Of a DNA stretch of 64,000 nt, positions 26,029-33,746 are shown piece after piece. Both the position numbers and the translations under genes were made by a program. The stretch is from Nocardia mikamii NBRC 108933. GTDB taxonomy: Bacteria > Actinomycetota > Actinomycetes > Mycobacteriales > Mycobacteriaceae. The DNA lies in the NCBI RefSeq assembly GCF_001613505.1, contig NZ_BDCM01000021.1, positions 1 through 64,000 of the forward strand. Reading direction: 5' to 3'. The notes beneath the pieces were generated by a model. That model ran no database searches, was not told the origin of the DNA, and worked only from the letters and a program-made list of their open reading frames with translations. Positions within the stretch are counted from its first letter, which is position 1; each line of letters begins with the position of its first letter.

Positions 26029-27534
26029 ATGTCGAGGGTGTTTCGCTGGGGAGCGGCGGTTCTGGCGGTGGCGGCCGTGCTCGTCACGTCCGGCGCGGCA
26101 GTCCCGTCGCCCGTCACCGGCATGGACCGCTTCTACCGGCAGCAGGCGAAGTGGAAGCCTTGCGCAGTGGAGACGCTGGACGCCGCCGGAGGATCCTGCG
26201 CGGCGGTGCGGGTCCCGCTGGACTACGCCGATCCGGACGGCCGCACCCTGAACATCGCGATATCCCGGGTGCCCGCGACCGATCCGGACCGCAGGCGTGG
26301 TGTCCTGCTGGCCGATCCCGGCGGACCGGGAGCCTCCGGGCTGGACACCGTCGACCTGCTGGGTGATGTTCTCGCGCCGGAGGTCCGGGCCCAGTACGAC
26401 CTGATCGGAATGGACCCCCGCGGCGTCGGGCGCTCCGACGGCGGCCGGACCTGCGGCTGGCCGATCGGCGAGATGATCCGGTCCGCCGGCGTCGGACCGG
26501 CCGGATTCCTCACCGACACCGCCCGCGCCGCGCGTCTGGCGATGGCTTGTCTGACAGGTGATTCCGCCTCACTGCGGCAACTGACGACCCGCAACACAGC
26601 GCGCGATATGGAGGTGATCCGGCGCGTCCTCGGAGAACCGTCGCTGAGCTACTACGGAGTCTCCTACGGCACCTATCTGGGCGCGGTGTTCGCGCAGATG
26701 TTTCCGCGGTCGGTCGATCGCATGGTGCTCGACAGTGCGATCGATCCCGATCGATACTGGAACGCGATGGTGCACGACTGGGGCGCCGCCGACGAAGCGG
26801 CACTGGACGATTGGGCCGGGTGGGCCGCTCGTCGCGACCCGGACTATCACTTCGGCACGACGGCCGCGCAGGTACGCGCCGCGGTCGAGCAGTTGATGAA
26901 CGACATTGCCCGGCAGCCTATTACGGTGAACGACTTCGTCATCGACGATCATTGGCTGCCGTTCCTGCTGCACAATCTGCTGGGCAACTTCCGGCTGAAC
27001 GAGAAGATGGCCGACACCGTCGCCGAACTGCGGGCCGCGACCGGCGCAACGCCACCGGCCGTCCACACGCCCTGGCTGACCGACACGCTGGATTCCCTTC
27101 GGCAATACGAGGATTCGGCGCTGGCGTTCGTCGCCTGCGGTGACGATGCCGCGCCCGAGGATCCGGTGCGCTACTGGGCGGAGATCGAACAACGCCGCGC
27201 CACGCAGCCGATCTTCGGCGCGCTGGCGGCGAACATTCAGCCCTGCGCCTTCTGGCCCCGGCCCGTGGAAAGCATTACCACAGTGCGGAATTCGGTTCCG
27301 GCGCTGATCGTGCAGGCGACCGGCGACCCCCGCACGCCCTACGATCACGCCCTCGCACTTCATCGCGATCTGGTCGCGTCCCGCCTCGTCACACTGGCGG
27401 ATGTGCGGATTCACATGACGTTCCGTCCCGGTCTCAGTCGCTGCGTCGGCGCGGCGATCAACGGGTATTTCGCCGACGGCCTGTTACCCGCGACCGACGT
27501 GGTGTGCGCGCCCGACAGCCGAGCTGAGCCGTAG
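26029..27534 (+). CDS. exported alpha/beta hydrolase, tripeptidyl-aminopeptidase-like (TAP) family
   Basis: A 501-aa secreted hydrolase. The N-terminus MSRVFRWGAAVLAVAAVLVT is a Sec signal, with cleavage probably after SGAA. The mature part begins FYRQQAKWKPC, the usual TAP/SlpD start. The oxyanion region is ADPGGPGASG, the nucleophile elbow YYGVSYGTYLGAVFAQ gives catalytic Ser, and the C-terminal TAP-like domain has VPALIVQATGDPRTPYDHA supplying Asp, with a His further on. Mycobacterial relatives are cell-envelope esterases or peptidases (CaeA, SlpD/E-like). Cysteines suggest disulfides outside the cell. Confidence 0.87.
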   Translation: MSRVFRWGAAVLAVAAVLVTSGAAVPSPVTGMDRFYRQQAKWKPCAVETLDAAGGSCAAVRVPLDYADPDGRTLNIAISRVPATDPDRRRGVLLADPGGPGASGLDTVDLLGDVLAPEVRAQYDLIGMDPRGVGRSDGGRTCGWPIGEMIRSAGVGPAGFLTDTARAARLAMACLTGDSASLRQLTTRNTARDMEVIRRVLGEPSLSYYGVSYGTYLGAVFAQMFPRSVDRMVLDSAIDPDRYWNAMVHDWGAADEAALDDWAGWAARRDPDYHFGTTAAQVRAAVEQLMNDIARQPITVNDFVIDDHWLPFLLHNLLGNFRLNEKMADTVAELRAATGATPPAVHTPWLTDTLDSLRQYEDSALAFVACGDDAAPEDPVRYWAEIEQRRATQPIFGALAANIQPCAFWPRPVESITTVRNSVPALIVQATGDPRTPYDHALALHRDLVASRLVTLADVRIHMTFRPGLSRCVGAAINGYFADGLLPATDVVCAPDSRAEP

Positions 27535-27540
27535 CACGGA

Positions 27541-27570
27541 CAGGCCCGGCTTCCGAGGAAGCCGGGCCTG
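27541..27570. terminator. hairpin between convergent genes
   Basis: A 13-bp perfect stem with arms CAGGCCCGGCTTC and GAAGCCGGGCCTG and a 4-nt loop. It is placed between the stops of the exported hydrolase and the convergent SDR gene, so it probably serves both. Confidence 0.75.
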
Positions 27571-27583
27571 TGTGCAGACGAAA

Positions 27584-28345
27584 TCAGCGCGGCGCCATGC
27601 GGATCGCGCCGTCGAGGCGGATGGTCTCGCCGTTGAGCATCGGGTTTTCCACGATGTGGCGGGCCAGGGCCGCGTATTCGGCGGGGTCGCCGAGACGGGC
27701 GGGATGCGGGACCTGCGCGCCGAGGGCCTTGATGGCCTCCTCGGGCAGGGTGGCGAACAGCGGGGTGTGGAACAGGCCGGGCGCGATGGTGTTCACGCGG
27801 ATGTTCACGCTCGCCAGGTCGCGGGCGATCGGCAGGGTCATGCCGACGATGCCGCCCTTGGAGGCGGAGTAGGCGGCCTGGCCGATCTGACCGTCGAAGG
27901 CCGCGACCGAGGCGGTGTTGATGATGACACCGCGCTCCTCACCCTCGAGCTCGGTGGCGGCGATGCGCTCGGCGGCCAGGCGGATCACGTTGAACGTGCC
28001 GATCAGGTTGACATTGATGATCTTGGTGAAGTCGGCCAGCGGGAACGCGCCCTTCTTGCTGACCGTCTTGATCGCATTGCCGATACCGGCGCAGTTCACC
28101 GCGATCCGCAGGGTGCCCAGCTGCGCGGCGGCATCCAGCGCGGCGCTCACCTGCTCCTCGTCGGTGACGTCGGTCGCGGCGAAGACCACACCGTCGCCCC
28201 GCTCCTTGGCGATCGCCTCCCCGTTGGACGAGGGCAGGTCGATGATCACCACCTTGGCGCCCTGGCCGTGCAGTTCCTTCACCGTGGCCAGGCCCAGACC
28301 CGACGCGCCACCGGTGACCACGGCGACCGCATTCTCGAGCTTCAT
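27584..28345 (-). CDS. SDR family, 3-hydroxyacyl-CoA dehydrogenase type 2-like
   Basis: A 253-aa short-chain dehydrogenase. The NAD loop is VTGGASGLGLATVKEL with an acidic IDLPSSNG after beta-2, and NCAGIGNA follows. Catalytic residues are Ser in INTASVAAFDG and Tyr-Lys in AAYSASKGG. The IAPGLFHTPLF and ENPMLNGETIRLDGAIRM segments are characteristic of the HSD10-like 3-hydroxyacyl-CoA dehydrogenases of actinobacteria. Likely role is the NAD+-dependent third step of beta-oxidation or steroid oxidation. The ribosome site is AAGGACC. A 14-bp palindrome lies about 145 bp upstream. Confidence 0.87.
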   Translation of the reverse strand: MKLENAVAVVTGGASGLGLATVKELHGQGAKVVIIDLPSSNGEAIAKERGDGVVFAATDVTDEEQVSAALDAAAQLGTLRIAVNCAGIGNAIKTVSKKGAFPLADFTKIINVNLIGTFNVIRLAAERIAATELEGEERGVIINTASVAAFDGQIGQAAYSASKGGIVGMTLPIARDLASVNIRVNTIAPGLFHTPLFATLPEEAIKALGAQVPHPARLGDPAEYAALARHIVENPMLNGETIRLDGAIRMAPR

Positions 28346-28488
28346 ACGAGGTCCTTTCTGATCGGTATCGGCGTCAGACTAACCGCCGCACCAGCCATAA
28401 GTAAATAGCGATTCGCCTTGCTGCTCATGATGGAGCAGGAGGCGATCCGCAGTCGGTTCTTTTGTTATACCAGCTCACAGCGATTCAA

Positions 28489-28502
28489 CCAGAACGTTCT
28501 GG
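28489..28502. promoter_or_regulatory. 14-bp perfect palindrome CCAGAACGTTCTGG
   Basis: A gapless perfect palindrome in the 192-bp gap upstream of the SDR gene (and downstream of the serine hydrolase stop). The gap is also AT-richer than its surroundings. Candidate repressor site for the SDR gene. It does not match the KstR, KstR2 or SOS-box consensus as I know them. Confidence 0.45.
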
Positions 28503-28537
28503 ATCGGTCGCGCGACCTTGATGTTCTGCCGAGTTCG

Positions 28538-29497
28538 CTACTTGTCGCCAACTGCGCAGAATTTAGAACATGTTACAGTTTCGGTGGAGGCGGCGGCAAC
28601 CGCCGAGGTCGCCGCGAGGGTCTGCCGCAAGGCGGTGACGGCCGCGCCGCCGGTGGTCCACGCGGTTCCGGCCGGCTGGGTGGTGAGCACGACGACCACG
28701 TAGCGGCCCGGCTGGGCCGGGTCGGTGGAAACCAGGCCGGTCGTATTCAGTGTCGTGGAGTCGTCCGTCGTCATCCAGCCCTGTTTGATCGCCCAATCCG
28801 TCCCGGTGAGGGCGTCGGGGATGCCGAAGTACTGATCGGTTCCGTCGGCGGCGGTCGCACTCGCCCGGTGCAGCGCGGTGAGAATCAGATCGCGTGCCGG
28901 CTGCGGGATCTCGGCGCCGATGTAGCGATAGATTCGCACCACATCGGCCGCAGTGGTGAGTGTTTCGCCCCACTGAGCCGGATCCTGCGGCGGCCGAGTG
29001 GCGTCGAGTCCGATGTCCGCCGCGACGCGGGACACGATGTCCGGGCCGCCGCGGGTATCCCACAGCGCGTCGGCGATATCGTCGTCGCTGGCCGACAGCA
29101 TCTGCGACAGCTGCGCGGCGGTATCCGAATCCGGCTGCCAGTTCCCACTTTTCAGCTCGTCGAGGGCGATCAGTAGTTTGACCACCGAAGCGGTGTAGAA
29201 CTGCTGGTCGGTGTTCAGTCCGGCGAGCGACGTCCCGGTGACCGTGTCGACCACGTCGATGCCCACCTGGCTGCCGGGTTCGGCGGTGAGGATCGCATCC
29301 CGCATCTGCTGCGCCAGCGGATTCGGCGAAATCGGCTGAGCCGCAACGGTGGTCGACTCGCCGACGGTGGCCGAACCCGGGTGTGCCGCAGCGGTTCCGG
29401 TCGCCACGTGTGCCACCGCGATCCCCGAAATCGCGAGTACCGCAGCGAATGCCACGACAGCCAGTACGCGGCGCCGCCGGCCGGACGGAGTGTTCAT
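28538..29497 (-). CDS. secreted or lipid-bilayer-anchored serine hydrolase, beta-lactamase-like
   Basis: A 319-aa protein with an N-terminal basic tip and signal/anchor helix (RRRRVLAVVAFAAVLAISGI). The domain resembles class A beta-lactamase/penicillin-recognising enzymes: the catalytic Ser-x-x-Lys is SVVK in QFYTASVVKLLIALDEL, and a KQGW stretch near residue 240 replaces the KTG box. An SDN equivalent is not obvious (SDDDIADALW occupies the region). It may be a carboxypeptidase-like or inactive hydrolase and not an antibiotic-resistance enzyme. It diverges from a TetR gene. Confidence 0.72.
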   Translation of the reverse strand: MNTPSGRRRRVLAVVAFAAVLAISGIAVAHVATGTAAAHPGSATVGESTTVAAQPISPNPLAQQMRDAILTAEPGSQVGIDVVDTVTGTSLAGLNTDQQFYTASVVKLLIALDELKSGNWQPDSDTAAQLSQMLSASDDDIADALWDTRGGPDIVSRVAADIGLDATRPPQDPAQWGETLTTAADVVRIYRYIGAEIPQPARDLILTALHRASATAADGTDQYFGIPDALTGTDWAIKQGWMTTDDSTTLNTTGLVSTDPAQPGRYVVVVLTTQPAGTAWTTGGAAVTALRQTLAATSAVAAASTETVTCSKFCAVGDK

Positions 29498-29517
29498 ACT
29501 TTCCAGAAACCGCGCGC

Positions 29518-29531
29518 AGCTGTGTACAGCT
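29518..29531. promoter_or_regulatory. inverted repeat AGCTGT-GT-ACAGCT
   Basis: A 6+2+6 inverted repeat in the 129-bp divergent gap, 21 bp from the serine-hydrolase start and about 95 bp before the TetR-type gene. A plausible operator for that regulator. Confidence 0.4.
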
Positions 29532-29626
29532 CGAGGGCCGGTTGGTAGAACGCTGTCGGTTCACGGTGGGGTCGCTGTCGGGCGTGTTGGTGGACGCGGA
29601 CCCGGTCCCTGCGCCACGATCGTCGG

Positions 29627-30199
29627 GTGACCAAGAGCTCCTACCACCACGGAGATCTGCGGGCCACGCTGCTGACGGCGGCGGCCGAGCAGATCGCTGC
29701 CGACGGCGTCGACGCGGTGTCGCTGCGAGCGCTGGCCCAGCGCGCCGGCGTCTCACATGCCGCGCCCGCCCACCATTTCGGCAATCGGCAGGGTTTGCTC
29801 ACCGCGCTCGCGATCCGCGGACACGAGCTGCTGGCCGACGAATTGCGGGGCGCCCGCGACGATTTCCGGGACATGGCGGTCGCCTACATCCGCTTCGCGC
29901 GTCGCCATCCCGGGCATTTCGACGTCATGTTCCGCCACGATCTGCTACGGGCCGACGATCCGGAGCTGATCGCTGCGCGCACCGTCTCCGGCGAGGAGTT
30001 GCGTTCCGGCGTAGCTCACCTGGGCGTCGCGGAATCCGCGCGACCGGCGACCGAACTGGCGGCCTGGTCGCTCGTGCACGGCTTCGCGTCGCTGTGGCGC
30101 GAGGGCGCGCTCACCGACTCCGAACTCGGCGGCGCCGATCCCGAACAGCTGGCCCGGCAGATGGTCGCCACCGTCGACTTCGTCGGAGCGAAAATGTAG
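29627..30199 (+). CDS. TetR/AcrR family regulator with WHG domain
   Basis: A 190-aa TetR regulator. The N-terminus SSYHHGDLRATLLTAAAEQI and the helix-turn-helix SLRALAQRAGVSHAAPAHHF are typical of the subfamily with a TetR_C_33/WHG-type ligand domain (FARRHPGHFDVMFRHDLL, AAWSLVHGFASLW). GTG start. It diverges from the serine-hydrolase gene and may regulate it. Confidence 0.88.
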   Translation: MTKSSYHHGDLRATLLTAAAEQIAADGVDAVSLRALAQRAGVSHAAPAHHFGNRQGLLTALAIRGHELLADELRGARDDFRDMAVAYIRFARRHPGHFDVMFRHDLLRADDPELIAARTVSGEELRSGVAHLGVAESARPATELAAWSLVHGFASLWREGALTDSELGGADPEQLARQMVATVDFVGAKM

Positions 30200-30218
30200 C
30201 GACGACAGGTTATCCGGC

Positions 30219-30680
30219 TCAGCGTTCGTGCACCATCTCGGCCACCCGGCGCTGCGCTTCCGTCGCGTCGGTGTCGACGATGGCGTCGGTGGTCGCGTTC
30301 TCGTTGCGGCCGGCGAGCAGATCGCGGATTTCGATCAGCAATTCCGTTTGGGTCGGAACGGCCTTCTTCTTGCGGCTGAACCGTTTCTGCAAGGTGTTCA
30401 TCGGAAGAATGAGCACGAAATACAACACCGTCGCCACCATGAGGAAATTGATCGCCGCACTGATGATCGGTCCGATGGCGATGAACGCGGCCGGTTTCCC
30501 GGCGACCAGTTGCACGCCCAATCCGAGCTGCCCGTTGGTGCCCACGACCGCCAGCAGCGGCTCGACGATTCCCTTCGTCACCGAGGTGACGATCGCGGTG
30601 AAGGCCGTGCCCATCACCACCGCGGTCGCCAATTCGATGACGTTGCCGCGCATCAGGAAGTCTTTGAACCCTTTGAGCAT
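30219..30680 (-). CDS. mscL: large-conductance mechanosensitive channel MscL
   Basis: A 153-aa channel subunit. The N-terminal MLKGFKDFLMRGNVIELATA and TM1 (AVVMGTAFTAIVTSVTKGIV) are diagnostic. TM2 is PIISAAINFLMVATVLYFVLI. The C-terminal cytoplasmic bundle carries PTQTELLIEIRDLLAGRN. It forms a homopentamer that opens at near-lytic tension. The C-terminal tail is slightly longer than in M. tuberculosis. Monocistronic, converging on the TetR gene with a 19-bp gap. Confidence 0.95.
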   Translation of the reverse strand: MLKGFKDFLMRGNVIELATAVVMGTAFTAIVTSVTKGIVEPLLAVVGTNGQLGLGVQLVAGKPAAFIAIGPIISAAINFLMVATVLYFVLILPMNTLQKRFSRKKKAVPTQTELLIEIRDLLAGRNENATTDAIVDTDATEAQRRVAEMVHER

Positions 30681-30812
30681 GTCAGCCTCACGATCGATCC
30701 GAACACATCAACGCTGTCTCGGACGGGCAGTCTAACGGCGAGCAGCGAACCAGCAGCAACTCGTTGTGGGCTCGATCACGCGTTCGGATCCGAATCCGTC
30801 GGTCCCGGACGA

Positions 30813-30818
30813 TAACCT
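30813..30818 (+). promoter_or_regulatory. -10 element of a probable leaderless AraC-type gene
   Basis: TAACCT lies seven bases before the GTG at 30826, and no ribosome site is visible. That is the spacing expected of leaderless actinobacterial mRNAs. Confidence 0.4.
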
Positions 30819-30825
30819 TTCCGGC

Positions 30826-31566
30826 GTGGCCGAGAATTCGCCGGGGTGCTATCGCGAACGCCGCTCGCGGGCGTCCGCGGGCGCGATGGTGTGGCAGCGG
30901 GAGGTGGCGGGGGAGTCGGCCACGGTGTTGCCGGACGGCTGTATGGATCTGTTGTGGCTCGGCGGCCGGCTGGTGGTGGCCGGGCCGGACACCCGCGCCT
31001 ACCGCAGCGGCGCCGCCGCGCAGACCGTGTACGGCATTCGCTTCGCGCCGGGCACCGCTCCGGCGCTGCTCGGCGTGCGTGCGCCGGAACTGCTGGATCG
31101 CCGCGCCGAGCTGGACGAGCTGTGGTCGTCGCGGCGGGCCCGCGTCATGGCCGACGTGGTCGCCGCGGCGCCGGACCCGCTGTGCGGACTCGAGGAGGTG
31201 GCCCGGCGCTGTGCGGCGGCGACCGCCCCGCCCGACCCGGTGGTGGCACAGATCGTGCGCCGGCTGGATGCGGGGGAGACGGTCGCGGCCACGGCCGACG
31301 CGCTGGGTCTGGGGGCGCGGCGGCTGCATCGGCTCTCGGTCTCGGCCTTCGGATACGGGCCCAAGATGCTGGTCCGCGTGCTGCGGATGCGCAGGGCTCT
31401 GGATCTGACTCACACCGGCGTGGGTTTCGCCGAGACCGCGGCGCTGGCCGGATATGCCGATCAGGCCCATATGACCCGGGAGATCCGGGCGTTGACCGGG
31501 CGATCTCCCGGTGGTATCCGAGGGGCCGCCGCGCGTCTCGAGGACGCTCAGCCCAGCGGCGCGTAG
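30826..31566 (+). CDS. AraC family regulator with N-terminal DUF6597-like domain
   Basis: A 246-aa regulator. The N-terminal part has the small beta domain seen in many AraC proteins (VLPDGCMDLLWLGGRLVVAG, YGIRFAPGTAPALLGV). The C-terminal part has a double helix-turn-helix (VAATADALGLGARRLHRL and FAETAALAGYADQAHMTREI) and the family end TGRSPGGIR. The GTG with leaderless promoter spacing was preferred to an upstream ATG at 30766, whose extra 20 residues are not family-like. The last 19 nt overlap the convergent VOC gene. Confidence 0.82.
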   Translation: MAENSPGCYRERRSRASAGAMVWQREVAGESATVLPDGCMDLLWLGGRLVVAGPDTRAYRSGAAAQTVYGIRFAPGTAPALLGVRAPELLDRRAELDELWSSRRARVMADVVAAAPDPLCGLEEVARRCAAATAPPDPVVAQIVRRLDAGETVAATADALGLGARRLHRLSVSAFGYGPKMLVRVLRMRRALDLTHTGVGFAETAALAGYADQAHMTREIRALTGRSPGGIRGAAARLEDAQPSGA

Positions 31567-31940
31567 AGGTCGACGCCGTTGCCGTCGGGGTCGTGCACGG
31601 TGGCGTAGCGCTGGCCCCATACGGCGTCGAAGGGCTTCGTCTCCCCGTGGTATCCGGCCGCGACCAGATCGTCGAATACCGCGTCGACCTCGGCCGCCGA
31701 ACCGCATTCGACGGCCAATCCGATCCGGCCCGCCGCGGCGTTCCAGTGCCGATCGCCGCCGACGTCGCGGGCGATGTTCTCCTCGGAATCGAGCATCAGG
31801 CGGAATCCGCCCGGTAGCTGCGCTTCCACGTGCCCACCACCGACGACCTCGCCGAATTCGAGACCGAGCCGCCGGTAGAAGCCGAGTGCGGCCGTCAGAT
31901 CGGAGACGACCACGCCGATTGCGTTGAGTTGAGGTGCCAT
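31548..31940 (-). CDS. VOC superfamily (glyoxalase-like) protein
   Basis: A 130-aa two-module vicinal-oxygen-chelate protein. The first module is LNAIGVVVSDLTAALGFYRR; the second has AVECGSAAEVDAVFDDLVAA and ends ATVHDPDGNGVDLYAPLG. Metal-ligand Glu/His positions are present in part (HVEAQLPGGF, DPDGN). It could be a dioxygenase, a glyoxalase or an antibiotic-binding protein. ATG at MAPQLNAIG was chosen because the upstream frame is not conserved in type. It converges on and overlaps the AraC gene. Confidence 0.82.
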   Translation of the reverse strand: MAPQLNAIGVVVSDLTAALGFYRRLGLEFGEVVGGGHVEAQLPGGFRLMLDSEENIARDVGGDRHWNAAAGRIGLAVECGSAAEVDAVFDDLVAAGYHGETKPFDAVWGQRYATVHDPDGNGVDLYAPLG

Positions 31941-32160
31941 GGCGTCACCGTAGAGCGCCGCCGGCAGTGCCGTCTTGAACGAATCGGACGGCGTGGCTGG
32001 GTTTGTCACAATTCGGGATCGAAAGCCTGGTGACCAGGATCAATCTATTACCGCGACGTGCTGACCACCACAATCGGAGTGAAATTAGGTCGGAACGCTG
32101 GTCGGAGTGGTTAGCGTTTCCCCCAACGTGTTCGGGGACGCGAATGAGGGCAGGAGGGAT

Positions 32161-33168
32161 ATGGGTACCGACCAGACATTGCTGCATCGTTTCGTGATCT
32201 CGCAGATGACCGACGCCGGGATCGATCGTGACCGACTGCTGCGCGAATGCGAACTACCGGAATGGACCCTGGCCGGCGAAGGCGTTCACGTGCCCGCGCG
32301 GGTCTTTTCCCGGTTGTGGGAGATCGGTGAGAATTGGCTCGACGATCCCGACGTGGCGCTGCATGTCGCCAGCAGATATCAGCTGGCCGCCACCCGGCTC
32401 TACGACTATCTGTTCGCCAGTGCGCCGACCGTGGGCGCCGGCCTGGCGACCTGCGGTCCGTACGTCACCGCCGTGACCACCAATCACCGTTTCGATCTGG
32501 TGGTGGAGAACGAGGCGGAGACCACGCTGTACCTGGACATGATCGAGGGCGAGGGTCGCGGCCGCGAACTGGTGCAACTGTGGGGGCTGGTCGCCGTGCT
32601 GACCCGAGCCCGCCGCGTGGTGGCCGCGCCGTTCGACCCGGTTCGCGTAGCGCTGCGGCAACCGGCTCCGCGTCGCCTGGACACGTTCGCGCAGGTATTC
32701 GGTTCGGCAATGGTGGAATTCGATGCTCCGGTGGATTCGATGACCTTTCGGTCGGCCGATATGGATCTGCCCCTGACCACCGCCGATCCGGTCCTCGCGG
32801 ATGTGCTGCAACCGCTGGCCGCGGCGCTGCCGCCGCCACCGCCGCTGGCTTCGGCGTGGCCGGAGCGTGTTTCGCGGGCCTTGGCCGACGCCTTCGCCGA
32901 GGGCGAGGTGTCGCTCGAGCAGGTGGCGCGGCGGCTCGCCATCAGTCCGCGCACCTTGCAGCGGCGGCTGTCCGAGGCGGGGACCACGTGGCGGCGCGAA
33001 TTGGATCGGGCCCGCTTGGCCCGGGCCCAGGCCGCGGGACCGCTGAGCCGGGAGCGGCAGGCGGCATTGCTCGGCTATGCCGACGCCGGCTCGATGCGGC
33101 GTGCGGCGCGGCGCTGGTCGATGGTGGCGCACACGCGCACTGCGGGATCGGCCGACTGTCAGGCCTAG
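32161..33168 (+). CDS. AraC family regulator (OruR/ArgR-like, arabinose-binding-domain type)
   Basis: A 335-aa regulator with start ATG behind a strong AGGAGGG. The N-terminal domain (residues 10-190) matches the AraC-type arabinose-binding region common in regulators of lipid, ornithine or steroid metabolism (PARVFSRLWEIGENWLDDPD, ARVVAAPFDPVRVALRQPAP-like). The C-terminal helix-turn-helix is VEQVARRLAISPRTLQRRLSE-like (SLEQVARRLAISPRTLQRRL), but the second half is short and ends soon after LLGYADAGSMRRAARRW. No obvious target sits beside it. Confidence 0.85.
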   Translation: MGTDQTLLHRFVISQMTDAGIDRDRLLRECELPEWTLAGEGVHVPARVFSRLWEIGENWLDDPDVALHVASRYQLAATRLYDYLFASAPTVGAGLATCGPYVTAVTTNHRFDLVVENEAETTLYLDMIEGEGRGRELVQLWGLVAVLTRARRVVAAPFDPVRVALRQPAPRRLDTFAQVFGSAMVEFDAPVDSMTFRSADMDLPLTTADPVLADVLQPLAAALPPPPPLASAWPERVSRALADAFAEGEVSLEQVARRLAISPRTLQRRLSEAGTTWRRELDRARLARAQAAGPLSRERQAALLGYADAGSMRRAARRWSMVAHTRTAGSADCQA

Positions 33169-33292
33169 TTCACCGGACGCGCCCCTGATCGCGGGGCCGC
33201 GTAGCCGCGGAGCGCTTCGCTCGATCACCGGCCTCGGCGTGCGGGTGTAGCGACCGACGCCGAGATGGGTGATCGAGCGGCACCGCGCTGCG

Positions 33293-33484
33293 CTATGCCC
33301 GCAGATTGCTCGCCGCGATACTCCAGAACGTATGCCGGTCCAGTGCCTGGAAATCCCAGCTCTCGGCGATGGCGTGGGAGGTGGCGACGATGGCCGGTAC
33401 ATCGAAGTCTTCGCGGGTCGCCGTGCCCTTGGCCTCCAGTTCGGCGATCACGTACTGGGTGGCGGTTTCGAAGGTGTACAACAC
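33293..33484 (-). CDS. small hypothetical protein, 63 aa
   Basis: The GTG (MLYTFETATQYVIAELEAKG) is preceded by GGGAGAG at six bases. An ATG ten codons earlier has no ribosome site. The product is a soluble helical protein with VPAIVATSHAIAESWDFQAL and ends HTFWSIAASNLRA. It looks conserved in composition but I do not recognise a family. The AT-richer stretch upstream (33515-33690) probably holds its promoter. Confidence 0.6.
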   Translation of the reverse strand: MLYTFETATQYVIAELEAKGTATREDFDVPAIVATSHAIAESWDFQALDRHTFWSIAASNLRA

Positions 33485-33690
33485 GGTGCTCTCCCATCGG
33501 TCGTAGCTACACATCCGGAACGCGCTGCGCGTACTTTGTCAGTCTTGTCACGCTGTCACAATCGGGCCAGCGCCGAACGCGCCACATCCGGGCAAATGTG
33601 CCATTTTCACATTTCGACGGCCGCGAGGAATCTGCGTGAGAATTCTCTACCCGCAGGCGGTTTCGACCAAACTATTCACCGAAAGTGTAG

Positions 33691-33715
33691 CGCCGCCGGC
33701 AAGCCTCCGGCGGCG
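33691..33715. terminator. hairpin after the acyl-CoA synthetase operon
   Basis: A 9-bp perfect stem, CGCCGCCGG / CCGGCGGCG, with a 7-nt loop, 32 bp beyond the stop of the downstream synthetase gene. No U-run. Confidence 0.45.
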
Positions 33716-33746
33716 AGCAACTCATCGGCAAAGCTGTGGCGAACCG

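Noticed and set aside
28538..29497. Antibiotic-resistance class A beta-lactamase
   Set aside because: SxxK is present, but the KTG box is altered and no clear SDN or ExxLN motif is seen.
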